DNA of 9,633 bases from an uncultured Alphaproteobacteria bacterium. GTDB lineage: Bacteria; Pseudomonadota; Alphaproteobacteria; CALKHQ01. Within the stretch, counting starts at the first letter, position 1, and every line of letters begins with the position of its first letter. The notes under the pieces are model-generated. The model had not been told where the DNA came from and ran no database searches. It was given only the letters and a program-made list of their open reading frames with translations. The DNA lies in contig CALKHQ010000136.1 in NCBI GenBank assembly GCA_937988735.1, positions 1 to 9,633 of the forward strand. The letters run 5' to 3'. Positions 1 through 6,571 of this stretch are shown here, in pieces. Made by a program: the position numbers and the translations under genes.

Positions 1-271
1 TTGGATCGGACGCGAAGGCCAGCGCCGAGTTGCGGTGGATGTTGCGCGGGAGCTGGTCGAGCAGCAGCAGAAGGGCGAGCGCCCCGTCCGGCGCGCCGGC
101 CCATTCGTCGAAGGCACCTTCCCGCGCCGCCGCCAGGGCGTGGCCGAAACGCGCCGCCATCGCCGCGTCGAGCTCGGGCGTGGAGCGGAACCACTGCTCC
201 TGCGTCAGCTCGCCGAACCAGAAGCCGAGCACCGATTCCGGCGTCAGCTCCCCTTCCCGCCCTGCCGGCAC
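1..271 (-). CDS. DUF924 family protein, N-terminal part (3' end beyond window)
   Basis: Reading the minus strand from a GTG at 269-271 gives 90 open codons running off the left edge. The translation carries the hallmarks of the DUF924 family: an early GFWFGEL segment (residues 16-22), a WF pair at 27-28, an acidic/alanine-rich helix, and the strongly conserved LLDQLPRNIHR segment (70-80) followed by AFASDP. DUF924 proteins are usually about 180-200 residues, are soluble, have an all-helical TPR-like fold and no established biochemical role. The start was chosen because GGAGG lies five bases upstream of the GTG and an in-frame GTG a few codons earlier lacks such a site. The first 28 bp overlap the end of the upstream glycosyltransferase gene, so it is probably the third gene of that operon and translationally coupled to it. 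Family call is confident; function is unknown. Confidence 0.85.
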   Translation of the reverse strand, partial: MPAGREGELTPESVLGFWFGELTQEQWFRSTPELDAAMAARFGHALAAAREGAFDEWAGAPDGALALLLLLDQLPRNIHRNSALAFASDP

Positions 272-2121
272 CAGCGCCTCCACAGCCGCCGATAGATCGC
301 TTCCAGCGCGCGTGCCATTCCGGCACCGTCCCGCAGCGGCGAACGCTCCAACCGGTCGCGCAGCTCTGCCCGCAGGCGGGCGCGCCGCTCGTCGTCACGG
401 GCCAGCGCCACCGCCGTCGCAACATAGCAGTCGGCATCCTGCGCCACCAGCTCGTCCAGCCCGGCCGCGTGCAGCACGGCGCCGCCGTGGCGCTGATGAT
501 AGAGCCGGCCTGCCAGCGTGACCACCGGCACGCCCATCCACAGCGCTTCCATCACGGTGGTCGAGCCACTGTAGGGCACGCAGTCGAGGACGATGTCCAC
601 TTCCCGCACACGGCGGAGCAGGACATCGTGGGCGGACGGCCCTTCGAGGGTGACCCGTTCCGGCGCGATCCCGCCCTCGGCGAGAAGGGCGGCGAGGCGG
701 TCGCGGGTGTCGGCGTCGGCGCAGGCGTGGGTCTTCACCAAGAGCCGCGACCCCGGCACCGCCGCCATCACCCTGCCCCACAGCGCCGCCGTCACCCGGT
801 TGATCTTCGCCGCATTGGCAAAGCAGCCGAAGGTGAGCGGCACCCCCGCAGGGCGCGGACGCACCGGCGGCGCATAGTCGGGCGGCGCATAGCAGGCATA
901 GACCGGAAGCTCGCCCGCCAGCTCCTCGGTGTAGTCGCCGGACAGGGCGGCGTCGGCCAGGTAGCGGTCCACCAGCACCGCATCCATCGCCGGGACGCCG
1001 GTGGTGCCGGGATAACCGGCCCAGCTCACCTGCACCGGCGCCACGCGGCTCGCGAACAGCGGCAGCCGGTTGCCCTGGGTATGGCCGGCGAGATCGACCA
1101 GCACGTCCACGCCCTCGGCCGCCACCGCCTCGGCCAGCGCCGGCGTCTGCAGGTCTGCGACCGGCCGCCAGACGTCGGCCGCCCCCTCCAGCCGCTCCGT
1201 CATCCAGTCGCGGCGGTGGGTGTCGTGAAAGGCCACCACCCGCACCTGCGTCCGGTCGTGAGCCGGCAGCACATCGTGCAGGAAGAAGCCCACAGGGTGG
1301 CGGCGAAAGTCCGGCGACAGGTAGCCGACGGTCAGCACCCGGTCGGGATCACGCGGGCGTCCGGCAAGCGAGACCGGGCGCGCCGCTGCCGGCATCGTCG
1401 CCCCCAGGGCGCGATGCAGCGCAACCACGGCGTCGTCGCTCGCCGCCGGGTCGTAGAGCGAGGCGAACAGCCGGTTGCTGATCAGGACGGGATCGTCCGG
1501 CTTGAGCGACACCGCCGCCGCCAGCATCGTCTGCGCCTCCTCCTGGCGGAGGGTATCGCTGAGCAGCGCGCCGAGGTTGCCGCGGATCATCGCGTTGTCC
1601 GGGTCGATCGCGAGCGCCCGGCGGAAGGCGGCCTCCGCCTCGGCATAGCGGAGCTGCCGCTGACATGCGGTGCCGAGCCCCGCGAGCGCCGACGCGTCGT
1701 CGGGCGCGTTCGCGAGCGCGGCGGAAAAGGCGGCCACAGCCTCGTCGTTCCGGCCGAGGGTGAGGTAGAGCCCGCCGAGGGCGACCCAAGCGCGGGGCGC
1801 ATCGGGATGCAGCCGGGTGGCGAGCAGGAGGTAGGACTCCGCGTCCTCGAGACGGCCGGCGCCGTGAAGGGCGGTGCCGAGGGCGCACAGGGCGCCGAGG
1901 TGGTCCGGCTGCGCCCTCAGTACCGACGCCAGCGCGACCACGGCTGCCGCCGAACGGCCGGCGCCGATGCAGGCGAGGCCCTCGAAGTAGTCGAGCTCGA
2001 GCCTGGGGCCGCCCGCTGCCTTCAGCGCGCGGCAGCGCGCGACGGCGCCGTCATAGTCGCCGGCGGCGATCAGCGCCTGGATCGGCTGGCGCCAGTCGGC
2101 GGCTACAGCGTGCTCAGCCAT
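244..2121 (-). CDS. TPR-repeat O-GlcNAc-transferase-like (GT41/SPINDLY-type) glycosyltransferase
   Basis: A 625-residue protein with two parts. Residues about 10-235 are alanine-rich tetratricopeptide repeats; clear units include those around 72-104, 106-138, 140-172 and 174-206, with the usual ALxxLG, Ax..F..AL and DP/P signatures. Residues about 262-610 match the Glyco_transf_41 domain of O-GlcNAc transferase and plant SPINDLY: GYLSPDFRRHPVGFF (266-280, containing the His of the HP motif), DLAGHTQGNRLPLF (343-356), VQVSWAGYPGTTG (363-375), FGCFANAAKI (431-440, with the nucleotide-sugar-binding Lys), and LDCVPYSGSTTVMEALWMGVP (512-532). Family members transfer a sugar from a nucleotide donor to Ser/Thr of proteins, TPRs selecting the target; bacterial targets are mostly unknown. 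The ATG at 2119-2121 overlaps the upstream GT4 gene by 19 bp, and the reading frame farther upstream lacks family similarity. Cytoplasmic: no signal peptide or membrane segment. Donor and target cannot be read from sequence. Confidence 0.9.
   Translation of the reverse strand: MAEHAVAADWRQPIQALIAAGDYDGAVARCRALKAAGGPRLELDYFEGLACIGAGRSAAAVVALASVLRAQPDHLGALCALGTALHGAGRLEDAESYLLLATRLHPDAPRAWVALGGLYLTLGRNDEAVAAFSAALANAPDDASALAGLGTACQRQLRYAEAEAAFRRALAIDPDNAMIRGNLGALLSDTLRQEEAQTMLAAAVSLKPDDPVLISNRLFASLYDPAASDDAVVALHRALGATMPAAARPVSLAGRPRDPDRVLTVGYLSPDFRRHPVGFFLHDVLPAHDRTQVRVVAFHDTHRRDWMTERLEGAADVWRPVADLQTPALAEAVAAEGVDVLVDLAGHTQGNRLPLFASRVAPVQVSWAGYPGTTGVPAMDAVLVDRYLADAALSGDYTEELAGELPVYACYAPPDYAPPVRPRPAGVPLTFGCFANAAKINRVTAALWGRVMAAVPGSRLLVKTHACADADTRDRLAALLAEGGIAPERVTLEGPSAHDVLLRRVREVDIVLDCVPYSGSTTVMEALWMGVPVVTLAGRLYHQRHGGAVLHAAGLDELVAQDADCYVATAVALARDDERRARLRAELRDRLERSPLRDGAGMARALEAIYRRLWRRWCRQGGKGS
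277..281 (-). promoter_or_regulatory. Ribosome binding site of the DUF924 gene
   Basis: GGAGG on the minus strand, five bases before the GTG start at 269-271. It lies inside the coding sequence of the upstream TPR glycosyltransferase, which supports coupled translation and decides the start among the in-frame GTG codons. Confidence 0.65.
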
Positions 2122-3188
2122 CGGATCCAGTCGGCCGCGCGGGCAGCCCAGGTCATCGTCCGGTTGACGTGGGCGACCTGCGCCCCGGCGGGGGCGGCGA
2201 AGGCGGCTGGATCGGCGCGTCGCTGGCGCAGTTCCTCCGCCATCGCCGCCGCGAACCGCACGGACAGCGCCCGTGGGTCCGGATCCGGCTCGACGAGCCG
2301 GGCATGGCCGGCGGTAGTCTCCGGAAGCGCCCCGCGGCGGGTGGTGACGACGCGGCATCCGGCCGCCATCGCCTCCATCACCGCAATGCAGGAGGTCTCA
2401 TCGAAGGTATTGGGATAGGCCAGAAAGGCGACGTCGCTGAGCGCCGCCGGCAGCGCCGCCTGCGGGATGGCCGGGCTGTACGTCACCCCCGGCTCGCGCC
2501 GCGCCCAGTCGTAGAGCTGGCCGAACGGATCGTCGGCGGTGTGGTACAGCGACATGCTGGAGTAGACCTTGAGGGTCACTGTCGGCTCGGCCGCGCGGAT
2601 CGCCGGCATTGCGTGCAGCAGCACGTGCAGTCCGCGGAAGGGCGTGCTGGTGTAGGCGAGCGCAACCGGCTCGACCCAGGCCTTGCCGTTGACGTCCAGT
2701 CCCTCGAACGCCGGCGCGATCGCGTTGCGCAGGATGCCGATCCGGTCCTGCGGCAGGCCGAAGGACTCGACGAAGCGACCGGCCTGCCAGTCGCTGACCA
2801 GGGCGAAGGCGTCCCACTGCTCGCGGCGATCCGGGTCGGCCAGCGTCGTGACGCCGGGCTGGTCGATGTCGTGCCCTGTCCACAGCACCAGCCGGGCACC
2901 GTCAGGCGCAGCCGCGCGCAGCACCGGCGCCCGCTCGGCATTGTTCAGGCCGACGATGACGTCCGATCCGGCAAGCGCCTCGGCAAGCCCGTCCTCGATC
3001 GACGCGCACTCGACCCCGGCGTGGATGCCCGGACGGCGGGTCGCCGTCGCCATCCGCACGACGTGGCCGGCCGCGGCGAGAGCGCGGGCCAGGTAGCACA
3101 GCGCAGACTGCGAGCCGCCGAGCGGCGCGTTCTCCGGCGTGTCGGCAACATAATCGATGTCGATGAAGTCGGCGAAGGTGATGCGCAT
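2103..3188 (-). CDS. Glycosyltransferase, GT4 type (GT-B fold)
   Basis: A 361-residue GT-B glycosyltransferase. The N-terminal domain opens with an IT/DFIDID strand and has the donor/acceptor-loop glycine motif GGSQ at 24-27, followed by a helix and the AGHVV strand typical of GT4 enzymes. The C-terminal domain has VALAYTSTPFRGLHVLL (about 174-190), resembling the conserved G/S-R-G-L strand-turn, and an EX7E motif with E264 and E272 in the segment ETSCIAVMEAMAAGC. This motif is typical of retaining GT4 enzymes that use nucleotide sugars. No signal or membrane segments. It is the first gene of a minus-strand operon with the TPR-GT41 gene, whose start codon it overlaps. It lies 55 bp downstream of the FMN reductase gene, so cotranscription with that gene is possible but not shown. 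The ATG at 3186-3188 has no good Shine-Dalgarno and lies in a hairpin. The substrate is unknown; the pairing suggests protein or surface glycan decoration. Confidence 0.87.
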   Translation of the reverse strand: MRITFADFIDIDYVADTPENAPLGGSQSALCYLARALAAAGHVVRMATATRRPGIHAGVECASIEDGLAEALAGSDVIVGLNNAERAPVLRAAAPDGARLVLWTGHDIDQPGVTTLADPDRREQWDAFALVSDWQAGRFVESFGLPQDRIGILRNAIAPAFEGLDVNGKAWVEPVALAYTSTPFRGLHVLLHAMPAIRAAEPTVTLKVYSSMSLYHTADDPFGQLYDWARREPGVTYSPAIPQAALPAALSDVAFLAYPNTFDETSCIAVMEAMAAGCRVVTTRRGALPETTAGHARLVEPDPDPRALSVRFAAAMAEELRQRRADPAAFAAPAGAQVAHVNRTMTWAARAADWIRWLSTL

Positions 3189-3207
3189 GCGCCGAGCAAT
3201 GGCGCAT
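3187..3207 (-). repeat. Inverted repeat overlapping the GT4 start codon
   Basis: Perfect 7-bp arms ATGCGCC (3187-3193) and GGCGCAT (3201-3207) flank a 7-base loop. On the minus-strand transcript the downstream arm ends within the ATG start (3186-3188). A shifted pairing of GATGCGC (3180-3186) with GCGCATC (3202-3208) is also possible. Either hairpin would pair the start codon or the codons next to it. A regulatory role is inference. Confidence 0.45.
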
Positions 3208-3243
3208 CATGGTTGAGGCTTCGCTAACGGCAGCGGCTCCGGC

Positions 3244-3813
3244 TCAGGCTGCCAGCGTGTAGGGCCGCAGCGCCCGCGCGTCCCGCAATGCCAGCGCCCA
3301 CCACCGGAGCCGGGCGAGCAGGACATCCATTGCCCGTTCCGACCATGCCGGATCCAGCAGCCCCCCACCGGGGCCGAACTGACGGTGGGCGCCGGGGAAG
3401 CTGACCGTGTCGCGGATGGTGACGGCGTGCAGCTCGGCGAACACCTGGCGGAGCTGCTCCACTGCCCGCAGGCCGCCGGAAATCCCGCCATAGGAGACGA
3501 AGCCGACGGGTTTCGCCTGCCACGGCACGCCCACCATGTCGATCAGCCGCTTCAGCGGCGCGGGATAGCCGTGGTTGTACTCGGGCGTGATGACGAGGAA
3601 TGCGTCCGCGGCGGCGAACCGCTCCTCCAGCGCAACCGCCCGATCGACCTCATCGCCGTTCTCGACGGGACCGATCGCGCGCGGATCGACCGCGTCCACG
3701 TCGAACTCCGGCCATCGCGCGACCCGTTCTGCGACCCAGGCCGCCACCCTGTCGCAGAGCCGCCCGGGCCGGACGCTGCCGTAGATCGTGATCAACCGAA
3801 GGGAGTCGCTCAT
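3244..3813 (-). CDS. NADPH-dependent FMN reductase family flavoprotein, SoxR-controlled
   Basis: A 189-residue flavodoxin-like protein of the NADPH-dependent FMN reductase family (length typical, 180-200). Visible motifs: the FMN-phosphate loop GSVRPGR (12-18), the family hallmark TPEYNHGYPAPLKRLIDM (76-93), and SYGGISGGLRA (107-117), which packs at the isoalloxazine ring. Members reduce FMN, quinones, azo compounds or chromate with NAD(P)H; the exact substrate is not readable. It acts in the cytosol. The ATG at 3811-3813 has AGGAG seven bases upstream, and family similarity begins at residue 5, so longer versions of the frame are excluded. It is transcribed divergently from soxR, and its promoter contains a SoxR box between the -35 and -10 elements, so induction by redox-cycling compounds or superoxide is strongly expected. 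Two-electron quinone reduction would fit such a response. Confidence 0.9.
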   Translation of the reverse strand: MSDSLRLITIYGSVRPGRLCDRVAAWVAERVARWPEFDVDAVDPRAIGPVENGDEVDRAVALEERFAAADAFLVITPEYNHGYPAPLKRLIDMVGVPWQAKPVGFVSYGGISGGLRAVEQLRQVFAELHAVTIRDTVSFPGAHRQFGPGGGLLDPAWSERAMDVLLARLRWWALALRDARALRPYTLAA

Positions 3814-3830
3814 CGGGCCTCTCCTGACCG

Positions 3831-3858
3831 TTGTCTGCTGGCCCCGGGCATGTACTTT
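3831..3858 (+). promoter_or_regulatory. Possible soxR promoter
   Basis: TTGTCT (3831-3836), 16-base spacer, TACTTT (3853-3858) on the plus strand. The start point would fall near 3865, inside the SoxR box, so bound SoxR would repress its own gene while activating the divergent one. Both hexamers are only moderate matches, so this is tentative. Confidence 0.35.
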
Positions 3859-3879
3859 CTCAACAATGGTTGAGGTCAA
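3849..3879 (-). promoter_or_regulatory. SoxR-activated promoter of the FMN reductase gene
   Basis: On the minus strand: -35 TTGACC (3874-3879), a 19-base spacer (3855-3873), and -10 TACATG (3849-3854). A 19-bp spacer, too long for normal sigma-70 recognition, is the hallmark of MerR-family activated promoters. The arrangement closely parallels E. coli PsoxS as I remember it, where the -35 ends directly in the SoxR box. Transcription would start near 3842, leaving a leader of about 30 bases with an AGGAG site. Confidence 0.75.
3858..3875. promoter_or_regulatory. SoxR box (operator)
   Basis: The 18-bp sequence TCTCAACAATGGTTGAGG is a dyad with perfect 6-bp arms CTCAAC/GTTGAG around AATG. The known SoxR box is CCTCAAG-N4-CTTGAGG; the core CTCAA/TTGAG and 18-bp length agree, and the differences are at the inner arm base and one outer base. 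It lies in the soxR/FMN-reductase divergent gap. Confidence 0.85.
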
Positions 3880-3894
3880 GACGGAGATGCGGCG

Positions 3895-4353
3895 ATGCTG
3901 CGGACGCCGGAGGAGCGGTTCCGGGAACTGAGCGTCGGGGAGGTTGCCGAGCGGGCGGGCGTCGCTGTCTCGACGCTGCACTTCTACGAGGCCAAGGGGC
4001 TGATCCGCAGCCGGCGCAGCGCCGGCAACCAGCGCCGCTACACCCGCGACGTGCTGCGACGGGTCGCGGTGATCAAGGTCGCGCAACGCGCCGGCATCCC
4101 GCTGGCGCGGATCCGCGCGGCGCTGGCCACCCTCCCCGACGAGCGCACCCCCAATGCCGCCGACTGGGCGCGGCTCTCTGCGGCGTGGCGGGAAGAGCTC
4201 GACAGCCGCATCGCGCGGCTGACCCGGCTGCGCGACCAGCTCGACGACTGCATCGGCTGCGGCTGTCTCTCGATCGAGCGCTGCCCGCTGCGCAATCCCT
4301 TCGACCGGCTGGCGGAGGAAGGCCCCGGGCCGCGGCTGCTCGACCCGGCCTAG
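3895..4353 (+). CDS. soxR: Redox-sensitive transcriptional activator SoxR (MerR family, [2Fe-2S])
   Basis: A 152-residue MerR-family regulator (E. coli SoxR has 154). The N-terminal winged helix-turn-helix runs about 11-80: LSVGEVAERAGVAVSTLHFYE (12-32), then GLI and the wing NQRRYTRDVLRRV (45-57). A dimerisation coiled coil follows (about 90-118). The C-terminal metal-binding loop has C119, C122, C124 and C130, the exact C-X2-C-X-C-X5-C spacing of the SoxR [2Fe-2S] cluster. In the family, one-electron oxidation of the cluster by redox-cycling drugs or superoxide untwists the promoter and activates transcription. The ATG at 3895 is preceded by ACGGAG at an eight-base gap; a nearby ATG at 3887 is out of frame. 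It is divergent from the FMN reductase gene, and no soxS-like gene is present here, as usual outside enterobacteria. It converges on the lipoprotein gene with 10 bp between stops. Confidence 0.96.
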   Translation: MLRTPEERFRELSVGEVAERAGVAVSTLHFYEAKGLIRSRRSAGNQRRYTRDVLRRVAVIKVAQRAGIPLARIRAALATLPDERTPNAADWARLSAAWREELDSRIARLTRLRDQLDDCIGCGCLSIERCPLRNPFDRLAEEGPGPRLLDPA

Positions 4354-4363
4354 TCCCGGGATC

Positions 4364-4783
4364 TCAGCCGCACTGGTTGCCCTCGGCAAGCGCGTAGGCG
4401 CGCGCCTCGTCCGCCCCGTCCGGGGTCATGAACACCCGGTCCGGCGCGACCGAGGAGATGCGGTAGCAGGCCATGACCGCCCCGTCGTAGGTGCACAGCA
4501 GGTCGTCCCCCTCGACCCGCCACGCCAGCACCTGCTCGATGTCCTCCCAGTTCTCGACGAAGTTGTAGTCGCGGAAGGCGGGATCAAGCCAGGCGCAGGA
4601 GCGGTTCTCCCCCGCCTCATCGAGGAGGATGCTGCGCCCTTCGAGCGCGGCGACCAGGGCCGGGTTGGGCGCAGGCGCGCCGGAAACCGTTACCGACGGC
4701 CCGGCCCCGGGCACGCGCTGGCAGGCGGCGGCAAGCAGCGCAAGGGCGGCAACGGCCGCAGCGCGGCCCGACTGACGGATCAC
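4364..4783 (-). CDS. Putative small lipoprotein of unknown function
   Basis: A 139-residue protein with no family I recognise. It begins with a short basic N-region (R3, R7), an alanine/leucine hydrophobic stretch (8-20) and a cysteine at 21 in LLAAAC, a plausible though imperfect lipobox because alanine replaces leucine at -3. A Pro/Gly/Ala linker (24-42) leads to a compact acidic domain with four more cysteines (63, 97, 106, 138), which could form two disulfides in the periplasm. Motif-like segments are SCAWLDP (62-68), WEDIEQVLAWRVEGDDLLC (79-97) and VMACYRI (103-109). The GTG start (4781-4783) was chosen because an ATG seven bases upstream on the transcript reads into a stop after two codons, while AGGGAG lies six bases before the GTG. 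It is 34 bp downstream of the DUF853 ATPase and probably cotranscribed with it. Confidence 0.75.
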   Translation of the reverse strand: MIRQSGRAAAVAALALLAAACQRVPGAGPSVTVSGAPAPNPALVAALEGRSILLDEAGENRSCAWLDPAFRDYNFVENWEDIEQVLAWRVEGDDLLCTYDGAVMACYRISSVAPDRVFMTPDGADEARAYALAEGNQCG

Positions 4784-4789
4784 TTCATT

Positions 4790-4795
4790 CTCCCT
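4790..4795 (-). promoter_or_regulatory. Ribosome binding site of the lipoprotein gene
   Basis: AGGGAG on the minus strand, six bases before the GTG start at 4781-4783. It supports the GTG over the nearby out-of-frame ATG. Confidence 0.55.
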
Positions 4796-4817
4796 GTGAC
4801 GTGAAGGACGGTCCGGC

Positions 4818-6353
4818 TCAGCGGCCGAACAGCGAGCCAAGCAGGCCGCGGACGAGCTGGCGGCCGATATGGCTGCCGGCGCTGCGGACAACGGACTTGG
4901 CGAAGGCCTCGCCGATACCCTGGCGGGACGACGTGCTCGTCCTTCGGCCGGACGACGAGGGCGCACGCTCCTGCGGGCGGCTCCAGCCGTCGTCGCCGGA
5001 ACGGCGGATGGGTCCCCCGCCCCAGCCCCCGTTGTCGGCCCGCGGGCGCTGCCCCCCGGTAGCGGCACCGGCACCGGATCTGCGGGCGGTCAGGAGCTCG
5101 TGCGCCGACTCGCGGTCGATCGGGTTGGCGTACTTGGCCATGAGCCCGCTGCCGGCGATCAGGCCGCGCCGCTCCTCCGCGGTGATCGGCCCCATGCGCG
5201 AGGACGGCGGCCGGATCAGCGTGCGTTCCACCATCGACGGCACGCCCTTGTCGCCGAGGGTCGAGACCAGCGCCTCGCCGATGCCGAGTTCCGGGATCAC
5301 CGCTGCGGCGTCGAAGGCGGGGTTCTGCCGGAAGGTCTCGCCCACCGCCTGTACCGCCTTCCGGTCCTTCGGCGTGAACGCGCGCAGCGCGTGCTGGATG
5401 CGGCCGCCAAGCTGGCCGAGCACGTCGTCGGGGATGTCGAGCGGGCTCTGGGTCACGAACCAGACGCCGACGCCCTTGGAGCGGATCAGGCGGCACAGGG
5501 TCTCGATCTTGTCCACCAGCGCCTTCGGCGCGTCCTCGAACAGCAGATGCGCCTCGTCGAAGAAGAACACCAGCTTCGGCTTCTCCGGGTCGCCGACCTC
5601 GGGAAGCTGCTCGAACAGCTCCGACAGCAGCCAGAGCAGGAAGGTGGCGTAGAGCTTCGGGTGGGTCATCAGCCGATCGGCGGCGAGGATGTTGATCATC
5701 CCGCGCCCGGCCGCATCGGTGCGCATGAAATCGGCAAGGTCCAGCGCGGGCTCGCCGAAGAAGCGGTCACCGCCCTGCGTCTCCAGGCTCAGCAGCGCCC
5801 GCTGGATGGCGCCGACACTGGCGGGGCTGACGTTGCCGTACTGTGCCGACACCGCCTGCGCATTCTCCGCGAGGAAGGCGAGGACGGCGCGCATGTCCTT
5901 CAGGTCCAGGAGCAGCAGCCCCTCGTCGTCCGCCACACGGAAGGCGATGTCGAGCACGCCCGACTGGACGTCGTTCAGCTCCAGCAGCCGGCCGAGCAGG
6001 AGCGGCCCGACCTCGCTGATCGTGGTGCGGATCGGCAGGCCCTGCTCGCCGAACAGGTCCCACGGGGTGACCGGCGCGCCGGCCATCTCGTAGGGCTCGA
6101 GACCGATCTTCCGCGCGCGTTCGAGGAGGACGTCCTTCGGCTCGCCCGGCTGCGACAGCCCGGCGAGATCGCCCTTCATGTCGGGCGCGAACACCGGAAC
6201 GCCCGCGTCGGAGAAGCCCTGCGCCAGCACCTGCAGCGTGACGGTCTTGCCGGTGCCGGTCGCACCGGTGATCAGCCCGTGCCGGTTGGCGTAGCGCAGC
6301 TGAAGGAGCTGCGGCGTGGCGGCGCCGCCGATCAGGATCGAACCGTTCTGCAT
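4818..6353 (-). CDS. DUF853 family HerA/FtsK-like P-loop ATPase (YjgR-like)
   Basis: A 511-residue protein matching the DUF853 family (E. coli YjgR, about 500 residues). It begins with GSILIGG and carries Walker A GATGTGKT (30-37), then QGFSDAGVPVFAPDMKGDLAGLS (45-67), a family block with the DMKGDL motif. Walker B is KLVFFFDEAHLLF (260-272, acidic pair D266/E267), followed by RLIRSKGVGVWFVTQSPLDIP (288-308), a sensor-like segment ending in TQSP. Residues about 424-475 are a Gly/Ser/Arg-rich low-complexity linker. The C-terminus (about 479-511) is an amphipathic, glycine-containing segment ending GLLGSLFGR, as is usual in this family. HerA-like ATPases are hexameric DNA translocases, but DUF853 proteins have no firmly established role. 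The ATG at 6351-6353 has AGGAG ten bases upstream. It heads a minus-strand pair with the lipoprotein gene and diverges from the oxygenase operon. Confidence 0.93.
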   Translation of the reverse strand: MQNGSILIGGAATPQLLQLRYANRHGLITGATGTGKTVTLQVLAQGFSDAGVPVFAPDMKGDLAGLSQPGEPKDVLLERARKIGLEPYEMAGAPVTPWDLFGEQGLPIRTTISEVGPLLLGRLLELNDVQSGVLDIAFRVADDEGLLLLDLKDMRAVLAFLAENAQAVSAQYGNVSPASVGAIQRALLSLETQGGDRFFGEPALDLADFMRTDAAGRGMINILAADRLMTHPKLYATFLLWLLSELFEQLPEVGDPEKPKLVFFFDEAHLLFEDAPKALVDKIETLCRLIRSKGVGVWFVTQSPLDIPDDVLGQLGGRIQHALRAFTPKDRKAVQAVGETFRQNPAFDAAAVIPELGIGEALVSTLGDKGVPSMVERTLIRPPSSRMGPITAEERRGLIAGSGLMAKYANPIDRESAHELLTARRSGAGAATGGQRPRADNGGWGGGPIRRSGDDGWSRPQERAPSSSGRRTSTSSRQGIGEAFAKSVVRSAGSHIGRQLVRGLLGSLFGR

Positions 6354-6571
6354 GGCGCTGACTCTCCTGCCTCTGCCTTGGCCAAGGGTTTGGCCGCCGC
6401 CTCGATCCGCGTCAACAGGCGCGACCGCGCTGCCCGCAAATGGTGCACCAGCGCTGGCCGAGCCCGGCCGCCGCGCGGCCGTGCCCCTGCCCCGCGGGCG
6501 CGCGTGGCGCACCTGCCCCGGCTGGCCCGCATCTTGCTCACCGCTCCCCGCGTGGGTTTTCGGGGGAGACC
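6354..6571. other. Divergent intergenic region
   Basis: This 218-bp gap separates the start of the DUF853 gene from the start of the oxygenase operon and must hold both promoters. I see no convincing -35/-10 pair on either strand. A TTGACG on the minus strand (about 6411-6416) has no acceptable -10 at 16-18 bp. The gap contains one short inverted repeat near the DUF853 start and very GC-rich tracts (about 6455-6510) with self-complementary CGGCCG and CGCGCG runs. Confidence 0.5.
6380..6395. repeat. Short inverted repeat upstream of the DUF853 gene
   Basis: GGCCAA (6380-6385) and TTGGCC (6390-6395) are perfect 6-bp arms around GGGT, 27 bp ahead of the DUF853 start codon. It could be an operator or a leader hairpin; its short arms and the high GC content also allow chance. 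Confidence 0.3.

Noticed and set aside
1..2418. An 805-codon plus-strand open frame spanning the left edge.
   Set aside because: It is antisense to the TPR-GT41 and DUF924 genes, whose minus-strand frames match known families. The plus-strand translation is Arg/His/Gly/Pro-rich with no domain, a usual artefact in high-GC DNA.
2169..3227. A 352-codon plus-strand open frame.
   Set aside because: Antisense to the GT4 gene, with biased composition and no recognisable motif.
4344..4360. Possible bidirectional terminator (CCCGG/CCGGG) between the convergent soxR and lipoprotein genes.
   Set aside because: Only 5-bp arms and no T-run on either side; in GC-rich DNA this is expected by chance.
3814..4389. 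N-terminal extension of the FMN reductase frame up to 4389.
   Set aside because: The extension is antisense to soxR and crosses the SoxR promoter. The family's first strand begins just after the ATG at 3811-3813, which has a good ribosome binding site.
6534..6562. TTGCTC-N17-TTTTCG as a promoter for the oxygenase gene.
   Set aside because: The start point would fall at about 6568-6570, leaving almost no leader and excluding the Shine-Dalgarno; the -10 match is also poor.
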